64,000 nt of DNA from Amphimedon queenslandica (taxonomy: Eukaryota > Porifera > Demospongiae > Haplosclerida > Niphatidae): NCBI RefSeq assembly GCF_000090795.2, contig NW_003546311.1:196395-260394 (forward strand). Direction: 5' to 3'. Shown here piece after piece: positions 39,990 through 52,100 of this stretch. The stretch's first letter is position 1, and each line of letters opens with the position of its first letter. The position numbers and the translations under genes are program-made. The notes below the pieces were generated by a model, which did no database searches, was not told the DNA's origin, and saw only the letters and a program-made list of their open reading frames with translations.

Positions 39990-41451
39990 AGACTACGTAA
40001 CCAGGATAGGAAACTAGGATTCCCCCGGCGGACAACTAGGATTCCCCCGGCGGACAACGTCCGTAATCAGGGGCGTTAAATAGAACTGGCTATCATTCTA
40101 CTGCATGCACGTGATAAGGCATGGAGTGGTATTGTGTTTCACACTTTTACTTCTGATTTCTGAAGTTCTCACTGTTCTCTTGACGTCTGAGGGCCTCTTT
40201 GGCAGTTAAAGATAAGACAGCAGTGGCCATCCGACTTGAGTTTAGCTTAATGCAGCATATATATGTGAGCTCAATATGATGGAGTTGTGTGGAGAAGTAC
40301 CATGATGTTCCAGCCAACCATTGGGGAGACTGACTCTGGCTAACCGAGTTTGCAGTTGGTTGATGGAGTTAAATGATGCCATGGTAAAAGAAGAGATGGG
40401 GAAAGAAAGATTGAATTGCAACTCCTTAGAGCCATTGTGACGTTTTTTAGCAGTGAAAGTATTTTTTCTTGGCATAGTAATTATCTATATTAATTTTTAA
40501 AATTGAATTATATAATATTACTAAGTTGCATCTATAATATCTATGATATCTATAATATCTATGGTTGCATGCATGGGCTGCCGGATTATTGCAAGCCTGC
40601 ATTCATGCAGTGTACATGCATTAAATGTTTTATAATAACAATCAGTGATTTACTTGAGAAATATGCGGTAATGTAGAGATAAATTTAGAGCCTTGTTCGG
40701 TGATAACGATCTAAGATAATGGAGCTTGCAATTGTCGAGCTTCAGTGATAAATTCAAGTTGCAGCTGCAGCTTTAGTCCAGTGCGTCTCGTAAGTGCTAC
40801 CTAGGTAGCGCATCACGTGACTAAAAGTTCTCTACAAGATTAGGCTTGTACATTTATGTCTTAAGTAGTAATTCAGCCAAATGGAGTGCATACATTAAAA
40901 TGCTAACCCCCCAATTCCATGCACACAACATCAAACTATCTTCACCCAAAAGGAGAAACCTCTGCTTGCTGTGTAAAAGCTGTAACAGATACAACAGTGG
41001 ACTGTTCGCAAAAGCAGTATTTTAGATATTACTCCTCTAACATAGCAAATCAGTCAATAAAACTATGACAGTTCCATGCACAATGATTGTGGCAACATTT
41101 TCAATGATCTTTTTAGTCCATTTTTGCCCGTGTGCTGGAGCAACAGGTACATCAAGTTTTGCAAATTTGCAACTAACACAAATTTGAACAACATCACTGT
41201 ATATTGTCAAAATAACAATGGTATCAGTATTTTTTATTACAGTCATGTCACACAAATATCGAAGTATTGAAATATCATTAAAATAACAAGAAATCAACAT
41301 TGGCTTGAATACAATCTTCCTTTGAATGTCGTCGATGAGTAGCCATTTTTTGACCACGCCCACCAAAATCCAATGACGGTCGTTGGCCGGGCGGTTGATA
41401 CTGGTTTGAATGGATCACGTGAGCTTGTTTCCTATCCCGGTTACGTAGTCT
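39990..41451. mobile_element. 1.46-kb element with 25-bp terminal inverted repeats
   Basis: The left end 39990-40014 (AGACTACGTAACCAGGATAG then GAAAC) is matched, inverted, by 41427-41451 with one mismatch. Inside are a 22-bp tandem duplication (40013-40056) and AT-rich sequence with only short frames (40242-40475, 41037-41366) that I cannot assign. It looks like a non-autonomous DNA transposon that landed about 60 bp upstream of the SLC22 start. No convincing target duplication is visible. Confidence 0.6.
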
Positions 41452-41510
41452 ATAATATATCTATGCTTTTGACCACTCCTATCCACTACCTAGTAACCTG
41501 CTGGAGAAAA

Positions 41511-44164
41511 ATGAATTTTGAAGAGGGACTGAAAGAAGCCGGGTACTTTGGGAGATATCAAAAGAAGTTACTCTTGATTCTCTTCCTCTTTCAGTTCATA
41601 TGCCCAGCAATAATCCTCTCCATTACTTACATAGGGATGAGCCCCGAATGGGTGTGCACCTCCGAAAGAAACAACAATACTTCGTTGCATTTTAGTCCAG
41701 ACAAAAGATGTCATTATTTTGAGGGCGAGCCTCATAACTGTACTCCTTCGTATGAAGAAGGCTTTTACACGATTGCTGAGGAGGTTTGTCAATAACATGC
41801 AATTCTATAATGATTAAAAAATAATCTCCCCTCCTCCTTTTTCTCTCTTTCACTATATAATGGACACATCAATTTGTAGTGGAACCTCATTTGTAGTCGC
41901 TCCCATTTAATAAACCTAACTCAGAGTGGGTTCTTTTTCGGTTTCCTAGTCGGCGCATTTGTTCTAGGAAAGCTTGCGGACTCTATTGGGAGACGTAAAG
42001 TGACTATCATGATCTTGGTCTGTGGGGCCATTGTGATGATGCTTAATGCACTGAGCCCTAGCCTTACGCTGTTTGCTATCTGTCGGTTTGTGGCTGGTTT
42101 TCTGTTCGCTGGAGTCATGGCATTTTATGTACTAGCAAGTGAAATTGTTGGTAAGAAAGGAGAGGAAGAAAACGTCCACTTGAATATATTCTGTACCGAA
42201 TAAATTTTTATATAATGTTCATTCATTATTTCTCGTAGGTCCTGGTCAGAGAGGACTAGTATCAGTTGGGACCTCATTGATGTTTGCTCTGGGTTTTGTT
42301 TTCCTCTCTTTTATAGCTTATGTGATACAGGATTGGAGGAGGTTGATGATATTTGTCAGTTTGCTGTACATTCCTTTCCTCACCATGTACAGGTATCATT
42401 TCAAGCCTATATATATATATATATATACATATACTTTGGCATCCTTATGTGTATCTATCAGGGTTTCCCACAGGATTTTGGCATAGTCCTCATGTAGCTT
42501 CTTGTTGATTGCTTAAAAATTGCGCAAAAGACCCTGTACTATAGTACGGGAGTACATAGTATTTTGACAAAAATGACTAGGAGAGAATTCATCATTTTCA
42601 TAATTTTATCTGATACATATACATGTATTTATAGTGTATAGCAAGTTTGAGCTGATTCCGATTAAATTTGGATTTTTTAATGAATTTTTAAAGCTGCTAA
42701 AAAATCAGGCCAAAGTCCCTGTACTATAGTACACGGTCTCAGGCCAAATTTTGGCAAAAACAACTAGGAGAGAATTCACTATTTTTATAATTTTTTCTGA
42801 TGCATATACATGTACTTATGTTACGTAGAAAGTTTGAGTTGATTCCTATCAAAATTGAATTTTTTATGAATTTTTTTAAAATTGTTCCAAAATTGGACCA
42901 ACAAGGACTTTGACTGAATTTCTCCAAAAATGACTAGGGGAGAATTTTAAAAATTTTCTAATACATATACATGCACTTAAATTATGTTGCATGAAAATTT
43001 TGAGCTTATTCTAATCAAAATTGGATTTTTAATGAGTTTTTAAAAAGCTCCAAATGCCATGTACTGTGTTTTGTAGTGCTTGTCAGCTCATGAAGGGCAT
43101 GCTGTATAGCTTACTTAGCATGCTTTGTGGGAAACTCTGGTACCCATTACACACAATACTAATGTATGGTAATTCTAATATTATCCAGGAGTATACCAGA
43201 GTCTCCTCGCTGGCTCCTTACTATTCAAGAAGAGGTCAAAGCAAGGAGAATACTCATAGATATAGCTCGTACAAACAAGAAAACTCTACCATCGGATTTC
43301 TCACTCAAATGTGCTTCTTCGTCAGGAGACCAACCATCGGCTGGTCTGATTGCCCTTTTTCGTCATAGGGTTTTGTTCAGGCGTACTTTAATAATGGCTT
43401 TCATTTGGTTCACTGTGTGCATGGTCTACTATGGTCTCTCTTTGGGGGTTGGTAGCCTCAGTAGTAATCTTTACATTAGCTTCTCTTTGTCTGGACTAGT
43501 GGAGGTTCCATCAAATCTTGTAGCATATGTAATATTGGACAAGTGAGTTTCCTTTAAAATCATTGCTACATACGTGTACTACATGTACTTTTTTCTTCAG
43601 GCTAGGTAGGAAATGGAGCAATATTATTACCCTTGCCTTGGGTGGTACTGCGGCTCTTGGCTGTTCCTTTGTTCAAATCACTGGAAGTAAATGACCTTTC
43701 TTTATAATCACCAGGATGCCCATTTTTGTCTTGTGTATTAGTTAATTCTGGTGGTAGTTTACAAATGGCACTGGCATTGTTGGGAAAGTTCAGTATATCT
43801 GCTTCATTCTGTGTACTATTTGCATATACTCCAGAGCTTTATTCCACTGATGTCAGGTAATATTAAATTAATTTTGTGTCTGTTATTTTTTCTTCTTTTT
43901 TTTGTGCACATAGAAACCTGGGTATAGCCTTGTGTAATGTACTAGCAAGGTTTGGCGGGATCATAGCTCCTGTTGTGATATTATTGGTAAGAATTATAAA
44001 TATTCCAACCCTCTTTTAGTGCATGTGATGTATAGGATGAGAGTGGTGCTGGTTTGTCAATGCTAGTAATGGGAATGTTGTCGGTAACAGCTGCACTTCT
44101 TGGATTAGGTGTGCCCGAGACTTTCAATGCTCCTCTGCCTAACACAATACATGATATCAAATGA
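41511..44164 (+). CDS. SLC22-type organic ion transporter (MFS)
   Basis: Eight exons: 41511-41783, 41880-42150, 42239-42392, 43189-43542, 43601-43686, 43742-43856, 43914-43986 and 44036-44164, about 484 residues, somewhat short for the family (about 550). The start is MNFEEGLKEAGYFGRYQKKL; upstream codons in the same frame belong to the transposon-like element. The first helix is followed by a large Cys/Asn-rich extracellular loop (PDKRCHYFEGEPHNCTPSY), then WNLICSRSHLINLTQSGFFF and the MFS motif GKLADSIGRRKV. IPESPRWLLTIQEE is the SLC22 signature after TM6, and LDKLGRKW is the second MFS motif. TM segments continue to VPETFNAPLP. Substrates of SLC22 members are organic cations, anions or carnitine; which applies here cannot be seen. 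Intron 3 carries three repeat units. Confidence 0.9.
42500..43065 (+). repeat. Three dispersed-repeat units in SLC22 intron 3
   Basis: Tandem degraded units with 'ccctgtactatagtac' junctions (42530, 42717) and the shared 'atacatgta', 'gtttgag' and 'gaattttt' blocks. The third unit lacks the junction palindrome. Confidence 0.8.
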
Positions 44165-44366
44165 CATTCTCTTCATAATTATTTATTTATTATTCATTCC
44201 TCTGTAATTTTCCTGGGAACTTGAATTTTTCTTCATTCTCAAATCTTGTTATTTTTTCATCTTTTTGCATCAAGGGTTTTATATGAATAATAATAAGATT
44301 TTGATGTTAATTTATAAAAATTGAAAAAATATATAATCTGTTATATACATGCAGTACGTATTCCTC

Positions 44367-46581
44367 CTATCTTTCATCATCTTTCTCTTCATCAATCGAA
44401 TCCCAGGTATTGCTGTAGTTCTCTTCCAGCTCTTGCTGCTTCATTTGCCTTTCACTAACATCGTTGCTATCATCCTTACCCTTCAAAGAAGTAATTATAA
44501 TTGCTTGATGCATAACATTTTAATTGCTACTTTTACAATGCTTCCTTCAAAAGCTTACAATGTATTGTTCTATTGCCTGTGCCAGTAATGATGATGCTCC
44601 CTTTTTGCTCGACAGGTCAACCTCAATTATCTTTTTTGATCTATCTCCATCATTCAACCTTGGATCACTTTTGGCAACATCTTCCACAATCTTGTCAAGG
44701 TCTTCCTCTTGCAATGCACTTTGATCAGTTAATTTAATGTGATATACTTTGACTATGTAAATACAGTAAAACTTAATTTGCAATTCTCCACTTACATTTC
44801 TCCTTTTTACTTTTCTTTCCATCTTCTCCTTGATTGGTTGCTTGCTCTATATTTGGCTTTGACTTGTGCTTTCTATTCTCAGGAGACTCATCATCATCTT
44901 CTTGTGCTCTTTTTAAACTCCTCTCTTCTTTCTCTCCTTTTCCACCAACAGTCAATTCTCTTTGCTTATTACTAGTTCTGCTAGCACTACTTTTGCTTTC
45001 AGCATCACTTCCTTTCCAGCTATTATCACTAGAACTGTCCTTCTCAGCATCACTGTCTCCCCTGCCAAAAACACTACTCAGAGTCTCACTCACTAAGTTA
45101 TCAATAATTTCTTCAGTTTCTTTATTGAGTCCTTCTTCATCCTCGCTATCTATTGTATTTCTCCCATTACTTGTAACTTTATCAGCAATGGAATTTGCTA
45201 ATAATTGGAATATGTCCATCAGTGGCACTTCTTTCTCTTTTGTCTTTCGTTCTTTGACCAAATTCTTTTTGAGGGCATCTTGGACGCCAGACATTGCACT
45301 CTTTGCTTCTACTAAGAAAAATAACAGTTTTAAGTAACACAAAAGAATCAGTTTTACTTCTTGAAGTGTGTCTCCTGTACTGCTCATCTGAAAGTATCGG
45401 AGAACATCTGATGACATCAGTTGACTCAATATCGTCTATTCTGAAGAGAGGATGGTCGCAAAGCTGTGGAGCATGAATGACAAATGTATAATTGCAAGTT
45501 TCATGTTCAATGATATTGACAATCGAAGTATCAGCGTGATAGGGCGAACAAGTGATCTAGAAAAAAGCAAAAAATTGTAATTGAAACATCTCAAACTTTT
45601 GCACAGCATAAAAACACAGTTATAATCCCCAAAAAAGGAATAGATTTATTGTTGACATACTTTAGCAATGGTGGTTCTCCTAACGTCACGGACATCACAA
45701 GCAGTTCCATTGACATAGCGTGCATTATGAGAGGAAAGCTTAGCGACATTGTGCTCTTTTATCAACTTATTCTTCCTCTGCCTCTCCTAGACAAAGATAC
45801 CATCACAAATACAACAGACTGTCACTCATACTATGCATAATGTAGTAAACAATAACAGAATCCTAATTATTAATATAAATAAAGTTAATTTTGGCACTCA
45901 ATGTGATCTATTAGTCCAAACTCACCATTGATTTCTGCAGCTTCTCTTCATTCCATTCCGTTTCACTTTCAAACACTCCAAGAGATATTAAATCTCCCAC
46001 CATTTGGCCGCCTAAGAGAAAAGTAAGTAAATAGATACATGCTTACCCTAATCATGAAGGCTCCATACCTTCTATGTGGAATTGTGTTATGTTGCTCCCA
46101 TGACAATACTTGTACGACCACCATCCTTGGTTCTAATATAGAAATCAATGCGTTAGATTATAATAATACACAGTACATACTGATAAAATGCAGTTTCTTC
46201 TAAGTTGAGACAATAGCATAGAAATATCAATGAAGTTCTCATCATTTAAGATTTCCATGTCTCTATCATTCGAAATGCCCGATGGCAAGAAACAGGCAAA
46301 TTCTTGGCCAGTTTTAGACCAAACACGAACCATAGGCTACAGAGGAAAGATTAACAAGTTGGAATTGATGGGGTTTTCTTATCTACTTCAGTTTGGGTGT
46401 CTTCTCTTTTGGTCAAAAGTTCCTCAGTAACGGGTGAGGAGTCTATTGATAGCTCATAGCTGTTACTGTGCATCTCAAAAAGATCAAAAGATCCAAAACC
46501 TGTGTCTCGTATTCCTATTACATTCTCTAGTGTCTTCATAAAGACTGCAACAGAAAAGAGAAAAAGTACCTGCAAATCCAT
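44367..46581 (-). CDS. OS9: OS-9 ER lectin (MRH domain)
   Basis: A multi-exon minus-strand gene from MDLQVLFLFSVAVFM (46581, signal peptide) to a stop at 44367. The order follows OS-9: MVRVWSKTGQEFACFLPSG with the first MRH Cys; GWWSYKYCHGSNITQFHIEG, the MRH mannose-binding loop with Trp-Trp, Tyr and Gln; GDLISLGVFESETEW; then an exon with CDVRDVRRT (Arg region) and a C-terminal MRH part ending in CNYTFVIHAPQLCDHPLF. A long acidic Ser/Lys-rich region follows (44773-45290), then a conserved tail RQMKQQELEENYSNTWDSID. OS-9 binds trimmed N-glycans on misfolded glycoproteins and hands them to the HRD1/SEL1L ligase, in the same ER-associated degradation route as derlin-1. Exon edges were not all fixed. 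Confidence 0.88.
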
Positions 46582-47162
46582 GACATAGACACGTCAGTTG
46601 AGTTACCGCCCAACCGCGCCCTCATGAAATGAAACTATAATAATTATTCTTGGGCCATCTTGGCATTAGAAAAATTTAATGTAAAATTTAGAAAAATAGC
46701 AAAAATAACATTACAAAGACAATGTTCGCTTCAGAGGAGAGAGCAAAGTAGCTGCAGATAGCAGCCATCACTACAAATAATAACATAATAGTAGCAAGTT
46801 CACTATCATGATAACAAAATTACAATCACTCATAATCCTATATAATGTACCAAAGCTTCAAGCTTAGACCTACGAGCAGGTCAAGTAACCCAACTATGCA
46901 CAGTACAAATTAATGCACTATACACTGCAATGATGCACCACAAGATCTACACATCCACTGTTGATCAAAGAGTAACTGAATTTTATTTCATTATAATACA
47001 ACATGTAAGTGATAAATGATCATGATTAAGTGATAAATGATCATGATTGAGTGATAAATGATCATGATTGAGTGATAAATGATCATGATTAAGTGAAAAA
47101 ATGTCATGTATAATGTAGTTCAGTGCAATCAAGGCAACTGCTAAGACTCTCTCCTCCTAATG
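46582..47162. other. Spacer between OS9 and TRAF genes, with minisatellite
   Basis: A 580-bp interval with no recognisable coding sequence. It includes four copies of a 21-bp unit at 47009-47092, GTGATAAATGATCATGATTA plus A, with A/G variation at the penultimate position and an internal ATGATCAT palindrome. Confidence 0.7.
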
Positions 47163-48934
47163 CTATGGATGACGCATGGTTGCTGTATCCACTTTGACCT
47201 TTATGAATATCGTATCGTCAACAATGAATCCACCTTGCATTAGCTCATTCATGGACACAAAACGAGGACATCCACTAGCAACATTCATGTCTGATTTTGG
47301 TTTCTGGAAGGAAGAGCTGAGTGGATCAGGCTGGAATATATCCATAATATCACGAGCACCACACTGGTTGATTAGCTTGAAGGTAACCTTGTGTGTGAAT
47401 GGCCATTGGAGTATGTTATCAAACTCTCCTTTCATGACAACAAAGAACAGAGACATATGAGTGCCCTTTCCAATACCATCCCCCAGGATGTAGAGGCGGA
47501 GACACATCTTGTAACCATAGCGACTGGAGTAGAATGGAAGAGAAAATATTGAAGTGTATTTTCCAGTCCTGGCATCATCCATACGCTGAGAGAACTGAGG
47601 TATCTTCCAGACCATAGAACCATCAAAATTACTGTTCTCCATCAAAGAAAGTCGGAAGTCTCTATCTTCATTCTCAGACATCTTAGCAGATAGAGTTGTC
47701 TCCAGTTGGGCTACTTTATCCTGTAGAGTGTGTATTTGGCTGTCCTTCTTTGTTAGTTCTGCTTGTATTCCTGTTATCTTTGTCATTACTAAACTCATCA
47801 GTTTGTCGTCAACTCTTCCTCCTCCTATCTCTCCATATCCTCCTCTTACTATTGCTTCAGCTACTACACCATCTTCCAAAAAACCCAAGTCGTTTCCTCT
47901 AGGACCTGGCCCATCACTGCAGACACATCTCTTTGGTATTGTTGGCAAAGTAGAACGAAACTTAGAATCAGAGCCACTACCATCACTTTGAACAAGATTA
48001 CTGGTTAGTAGAGAAGAGATTGTAATAGCTATCATTAAAAGATGATCAAAAAAACCATTTTTTGATGACAAATGCTCAATGCATTCCTCTCTAGTCATCT
48101 ACAAAAATAACATAATCTTTTTTTTCATTTTAAGTATCATTTTCTACTCACTTCCTTGGTTTCCTTGCACCCATGGTCTTTCAAAGGACATGTGACAGTC
48201 ATCTTAGGGCATTGATCAACATGTGACTGGTACTATAATAATAACAATGAGAGAAAGCCATTATGAGACATGACAATAAACAAATAAGGCAATAAATAAT
48301 GTTTTTTATTCACGTTGACATTGAATTAATTTTAATTAACTAATGCTAGTTAGTAAACTACAATTATATAGTAACTACCTGAGTATAAAAGGAGCTTACC
48401 TCACTCGGATTGAATGGTTTACTGCAGTGTGGGCATTCTTGCTTCTCGTAGACACAGCTTTCAAGGTGAACAAATACTTCGCTAATTACATCATTCCAGT
48501 CGCATCCAAATTTACGATTTGGGCACAAAATTGAGAAGCGATTGATCTCTTTACGAACGAACCGGTCAGGAAAGAACTAAAGAGGAGGAAATAAAATTGC
48601 TGTCAAATCTATATTTAAAGGCATACCAGTCTTCCATCTTCATTGGTCAGTTCTTCGTCACAATCAGGCCTTGGGCAAAAAATTGTCCCTTCATTCCTTA
48701 AAAAATAATTTGAAATCAATTATTATATAAATTTCAAATTTACTTCTTGTCAAAAAACTCTTCAGCACATCCATTACAAAGCCAATGGCCACAGCTTGTC
48801 TGAACAGCATCATGAAGAATACAGTCACATTTTGGACAGACATATTTTTCAAGCTGCTCTTTATTATTCTCAGTCAAAAAACTTGTCTTTAAACGACGAG
48901 ACTCACGAGAGAACCGCGAAACAGTTGAATACAT
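47163..48934 (-). CDS. TRAF-family protein (RING, TRAF zinc finger, coiled coil, MATH)
   Basis: Five main exons, the first ending near 48744 and the last 47163-48098. I place the start at 48934 (MYSTVSRFSRESRR), because the longer frame begins at GTG. A RING finger (YVCPKCDCILHDAVQTSCGH, then WLCNGCAEEFF) is followed by TRAF-type zinc fingers (HVDQCPKMTVTCPLKDHGCK, 48146-48232). A hydrophobic/linker stretch and coiled coil (GIQAELTKKDSQIHTLQDKV) precede the MATH/TRAF-C domain (SMVWKIPQFSQRMDDARTGK, FSLPFYSSRYGYKMCLRLYI, ending MNELMQGGFIVDDTIFIKVK). TRAFs bind receptor tails as trimers and act as Lys63 ubiquitin ligases together with UBC13-UEV. The MATH domain aligns with the TRAF2/3/5 type, but I would not assign a subtype. 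It is divergent from the GABA-B-like gene. Confidence 0.9.
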
Positions 48935-49144
48935 TTGCCCAGTTTCAATGAAAAGGGAAAGACGGACTAAGACCTTGATGTGGTTTTTATACAAGGGACT
49001 CAGGGTCTGACTCCTGACCTGATAGGATTTGACTGACACAATAAGCTAGACAAATTTGAGTACTGCTGAGATGACAGAAAGAGTGAAAGACGCGGATTCT
49101 GTGACTGCTGCTAGCATGACGTTTGCACGTTTCTTGTGTTAGAA

Positions 49145-52100
49145 ATGCCGGGAATCCCTAGGTACTTCCCCCACTTCAAGGGCCGGCGCCTGATGTCCCA
49201 TGAGCTCCCTAAACACGTGAGTACACGTTGCATTTGGTATAAACTATAATGTACCTAAAGAGGAAATAAGGTGCGGTTTGCACCTTCTATCATAATCCCT
49301 ATGGCTCGAGCTATGGCTGCACTCTTATACGCTCTTCTCTTATTACTTCTACCTTTGTGCCCTTTGACTGAAAGTCAAAATTCTTACTTCAACTGTGGCT
49401 CAGATACAAAATATCCTCTTCATTTAGTTGGCTTCTTTCCCTGTCTTGACAATGAAGATGCAACTCATAGCAGTGGCTGTAGGCTGCCTCTAGCTGCAGT
49501 GGAACATGCAATAACTCTTGTCAATCGAGATGATGATCTACTGAGATGTTTCAGAATAGAGCTATTCCCAATTACAGTACAGGATCCACAGCAGGTCAGT
49601 CTATCCTCTATGGTCTATCATTTATTCATGAGGTGTGTCATTCTGTGAAAATTGTCAGTTTACATTAAAGCTGTCAAAAATCCACTGTCTTGATATAATT
49701 AGTATGTTTACTATCTCATTATACTAGCACCCAACAGAACTAATCGAGTTCCTATACAACCAATACAATGATCAACCTATCCATGGTGCTATTGGCCCTT
49801 ACCATGCTGATTCTGCTAAAATGTTTGCGTACGTCTTTGGACTGTACTTAAGTACATTGCAAGTAAGATATTATCTCTCCTCTTTTATAACGATATCCTA
49901 TGCAACTGTATAGATATCTTATTCAGTGACTAATACATTACTAGAAGACACAATGAGATATCCTTACTTTCATGCTACAGTCCCGACTGATGCCTTTATG
50001 AGCAAAGTCTTAACTGCATTACTGGAGCACTTTGGATGGCAGGAAGTGGCCATCTTGTCCACGCATGATGAGCAGAGTGTTTTGGTAATTTATAGGGACA
50101 GTTTCACTTAACTTTTAATTTGTTTGTCATTTCAGGCTTCACAGACAGTGGCTAGGGAATTGGCACTTATCAATGGAGATTTGTCTCACTTTCTTGGTGC
50201 CTATATAGGCTCAGCTACAGAAATAATCAAAACGGCAAAGGTGATTCTATTAAATTCTCTATATACAAAGTGATTTTAGCTTACACTGAGACTTTTTCAT
50301 AGGCTATTGATATCAGAATATTTGTTGCCATAATAAAATCAGAAAGTGCCAGGAGTTTTATGTGCCAGGTTAATAGTTAATAATGTATTCTGCAATTAAA
50401 ATAGCTTCTAACCTTTTTCTTTATGCTACATTATAGGCTTATCGTGCTAATTTAACTACTCCTCAGCATGTTTGGATATTGCCTGGTATATATAATCCAC
50501 TCTGGTGGGAACTAGAGAATCTCAATGAAACTGTCTACAACTGCACCAACAATCAGATAAAAGAAGCTATTTCATCAATGTTATTCTATGACTCAACGCC
50601 AACAATCATCCCTAAAAATGAAGTGGGAAACATACATTTCATACAATAATTATTATTAGTTATTTTCTAAATAACAGGAAGATGATATCATTATCTCTAC
50701 CATCCTCAACAGAACCACTATTCTTAATGGAACATTGAACTATATTGACTTCCACTATCTCTTGCACTCAAAATTGTTGAATGCTTATGATGCAACAAGA
50801 GCAATGGCACTTGCATGGAATGCAACTCTTCAAGACTTTACTGACAATGAGCTAAGCATTCTTTTTAATCAGTCATGGAAGAATTCAAGTCAAAGCAAGC
50901 AAGAGTTAGTAGAGGCTTTGCAGTATAATTTGAAGAATGTTGTCAGCCCATATACTGGATTAGCTGTGAGAGATAATAACTAATGATGCTTGATGTTAAA
51001 TTATATTAACTATAGGACACTTATAATTTCAATAATAGCAGAAATCAGTTTGGAGGAGCCATTATCACTCAGTTTGTTGGTATGTACATATTCTACATAG
51101 TTATCACAAAAATTAAACTTGTCTATAGGCAATGGAGAATGCATATTGGGATATTATTCATCAATTAACAGTAGTCACGTAACAAGATTGGAAGGCTGTC
51201 AGCATGATTATTGCTGTAATGCCACTTGGAAAGGTACATCTTGTCAGCATCTTGTCAATGAATTTTTTATGAATTTTAAGAAGTTTCTTATAAATCAAGC
51301 GAAAGTCCCTGTACTATAGTACATGGTCTTGAGCAAATTATTTTCAGCAGAAATGACTAGGAAAGAAGTTTTCATTTTTATATTTTTTTTGCTACATGTA
51401 TTCATGTTGCGTAGAGTGTTTGAGCTGGCTTCAATTAATATTGGATTCTTTACAAATTTTTGAAGTTGTTCAAAAATTGGGCTAAAGTCCCTGTAGAGCC
51501 AGTATTTTGCCAAAAATGAATGACTACTGACTAGGAAAGAATTCTTTATTTCATAATGTTTTGATATATACATACATAATCTTATGTTGCTTATGAATTT
51601 GAGCTGATTTCAATCAAAACTGAATTTTATAACGAATTTTTAAACTTGCCCTAAAGCCATGTACTATTGTGGCACTTGTCATTCATTCTTTCACGTATAC
51701 TGTGGCTATGAACCAACAGATGGGCATTGCCCAAATAGGTCATGCACTTGCATAGAACATGCAAATACTAGTCCACTATTATTACTATTTTCTGGAAAAT
51801 TTCCAAATTTATACGGAAAGAATACAAAGATTTGTACTCCGTTCTGTTAGAATTCTATTATTAGAAGCTACTATAAACTCTATTTATAGTAGCTTCTAAC
51901 AATAGACTGACCATAAATAACTGGCGATTGTCCTTGGCTGCATTTCATTTCTAACTTTGTTGCTGAGTTGCTGATCTATCACACAGTCCTTTATCATGCC
52001 TGCTAAAGCAGAAGACTATTTGAAGAATAAGAAATGGGTCGAACGTATCAATGGAATGTTCGTACTTATGGACAAAAACAAGAATGGCTTCCTTTCCGAG

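Noticed and set aside
40242-40475. 77-aa minus-strand frame inside the inverted-repeat element
   Set aside because: No transposase-like or other recognisable features, and no splice context or neighbours supporting it.
41037-41366. 109-aa minus-strand frame upstream of the SLC22 gene
   Set aside because: Composition is like random AT-rich DNA and it overlaps the transposon-like element.
41373-41510. Upstream in-frame extension of the SLC22 transporter
   Set aside because: It covers the element's terminal repeat. The family N-terminus begins at the Met at 41511.
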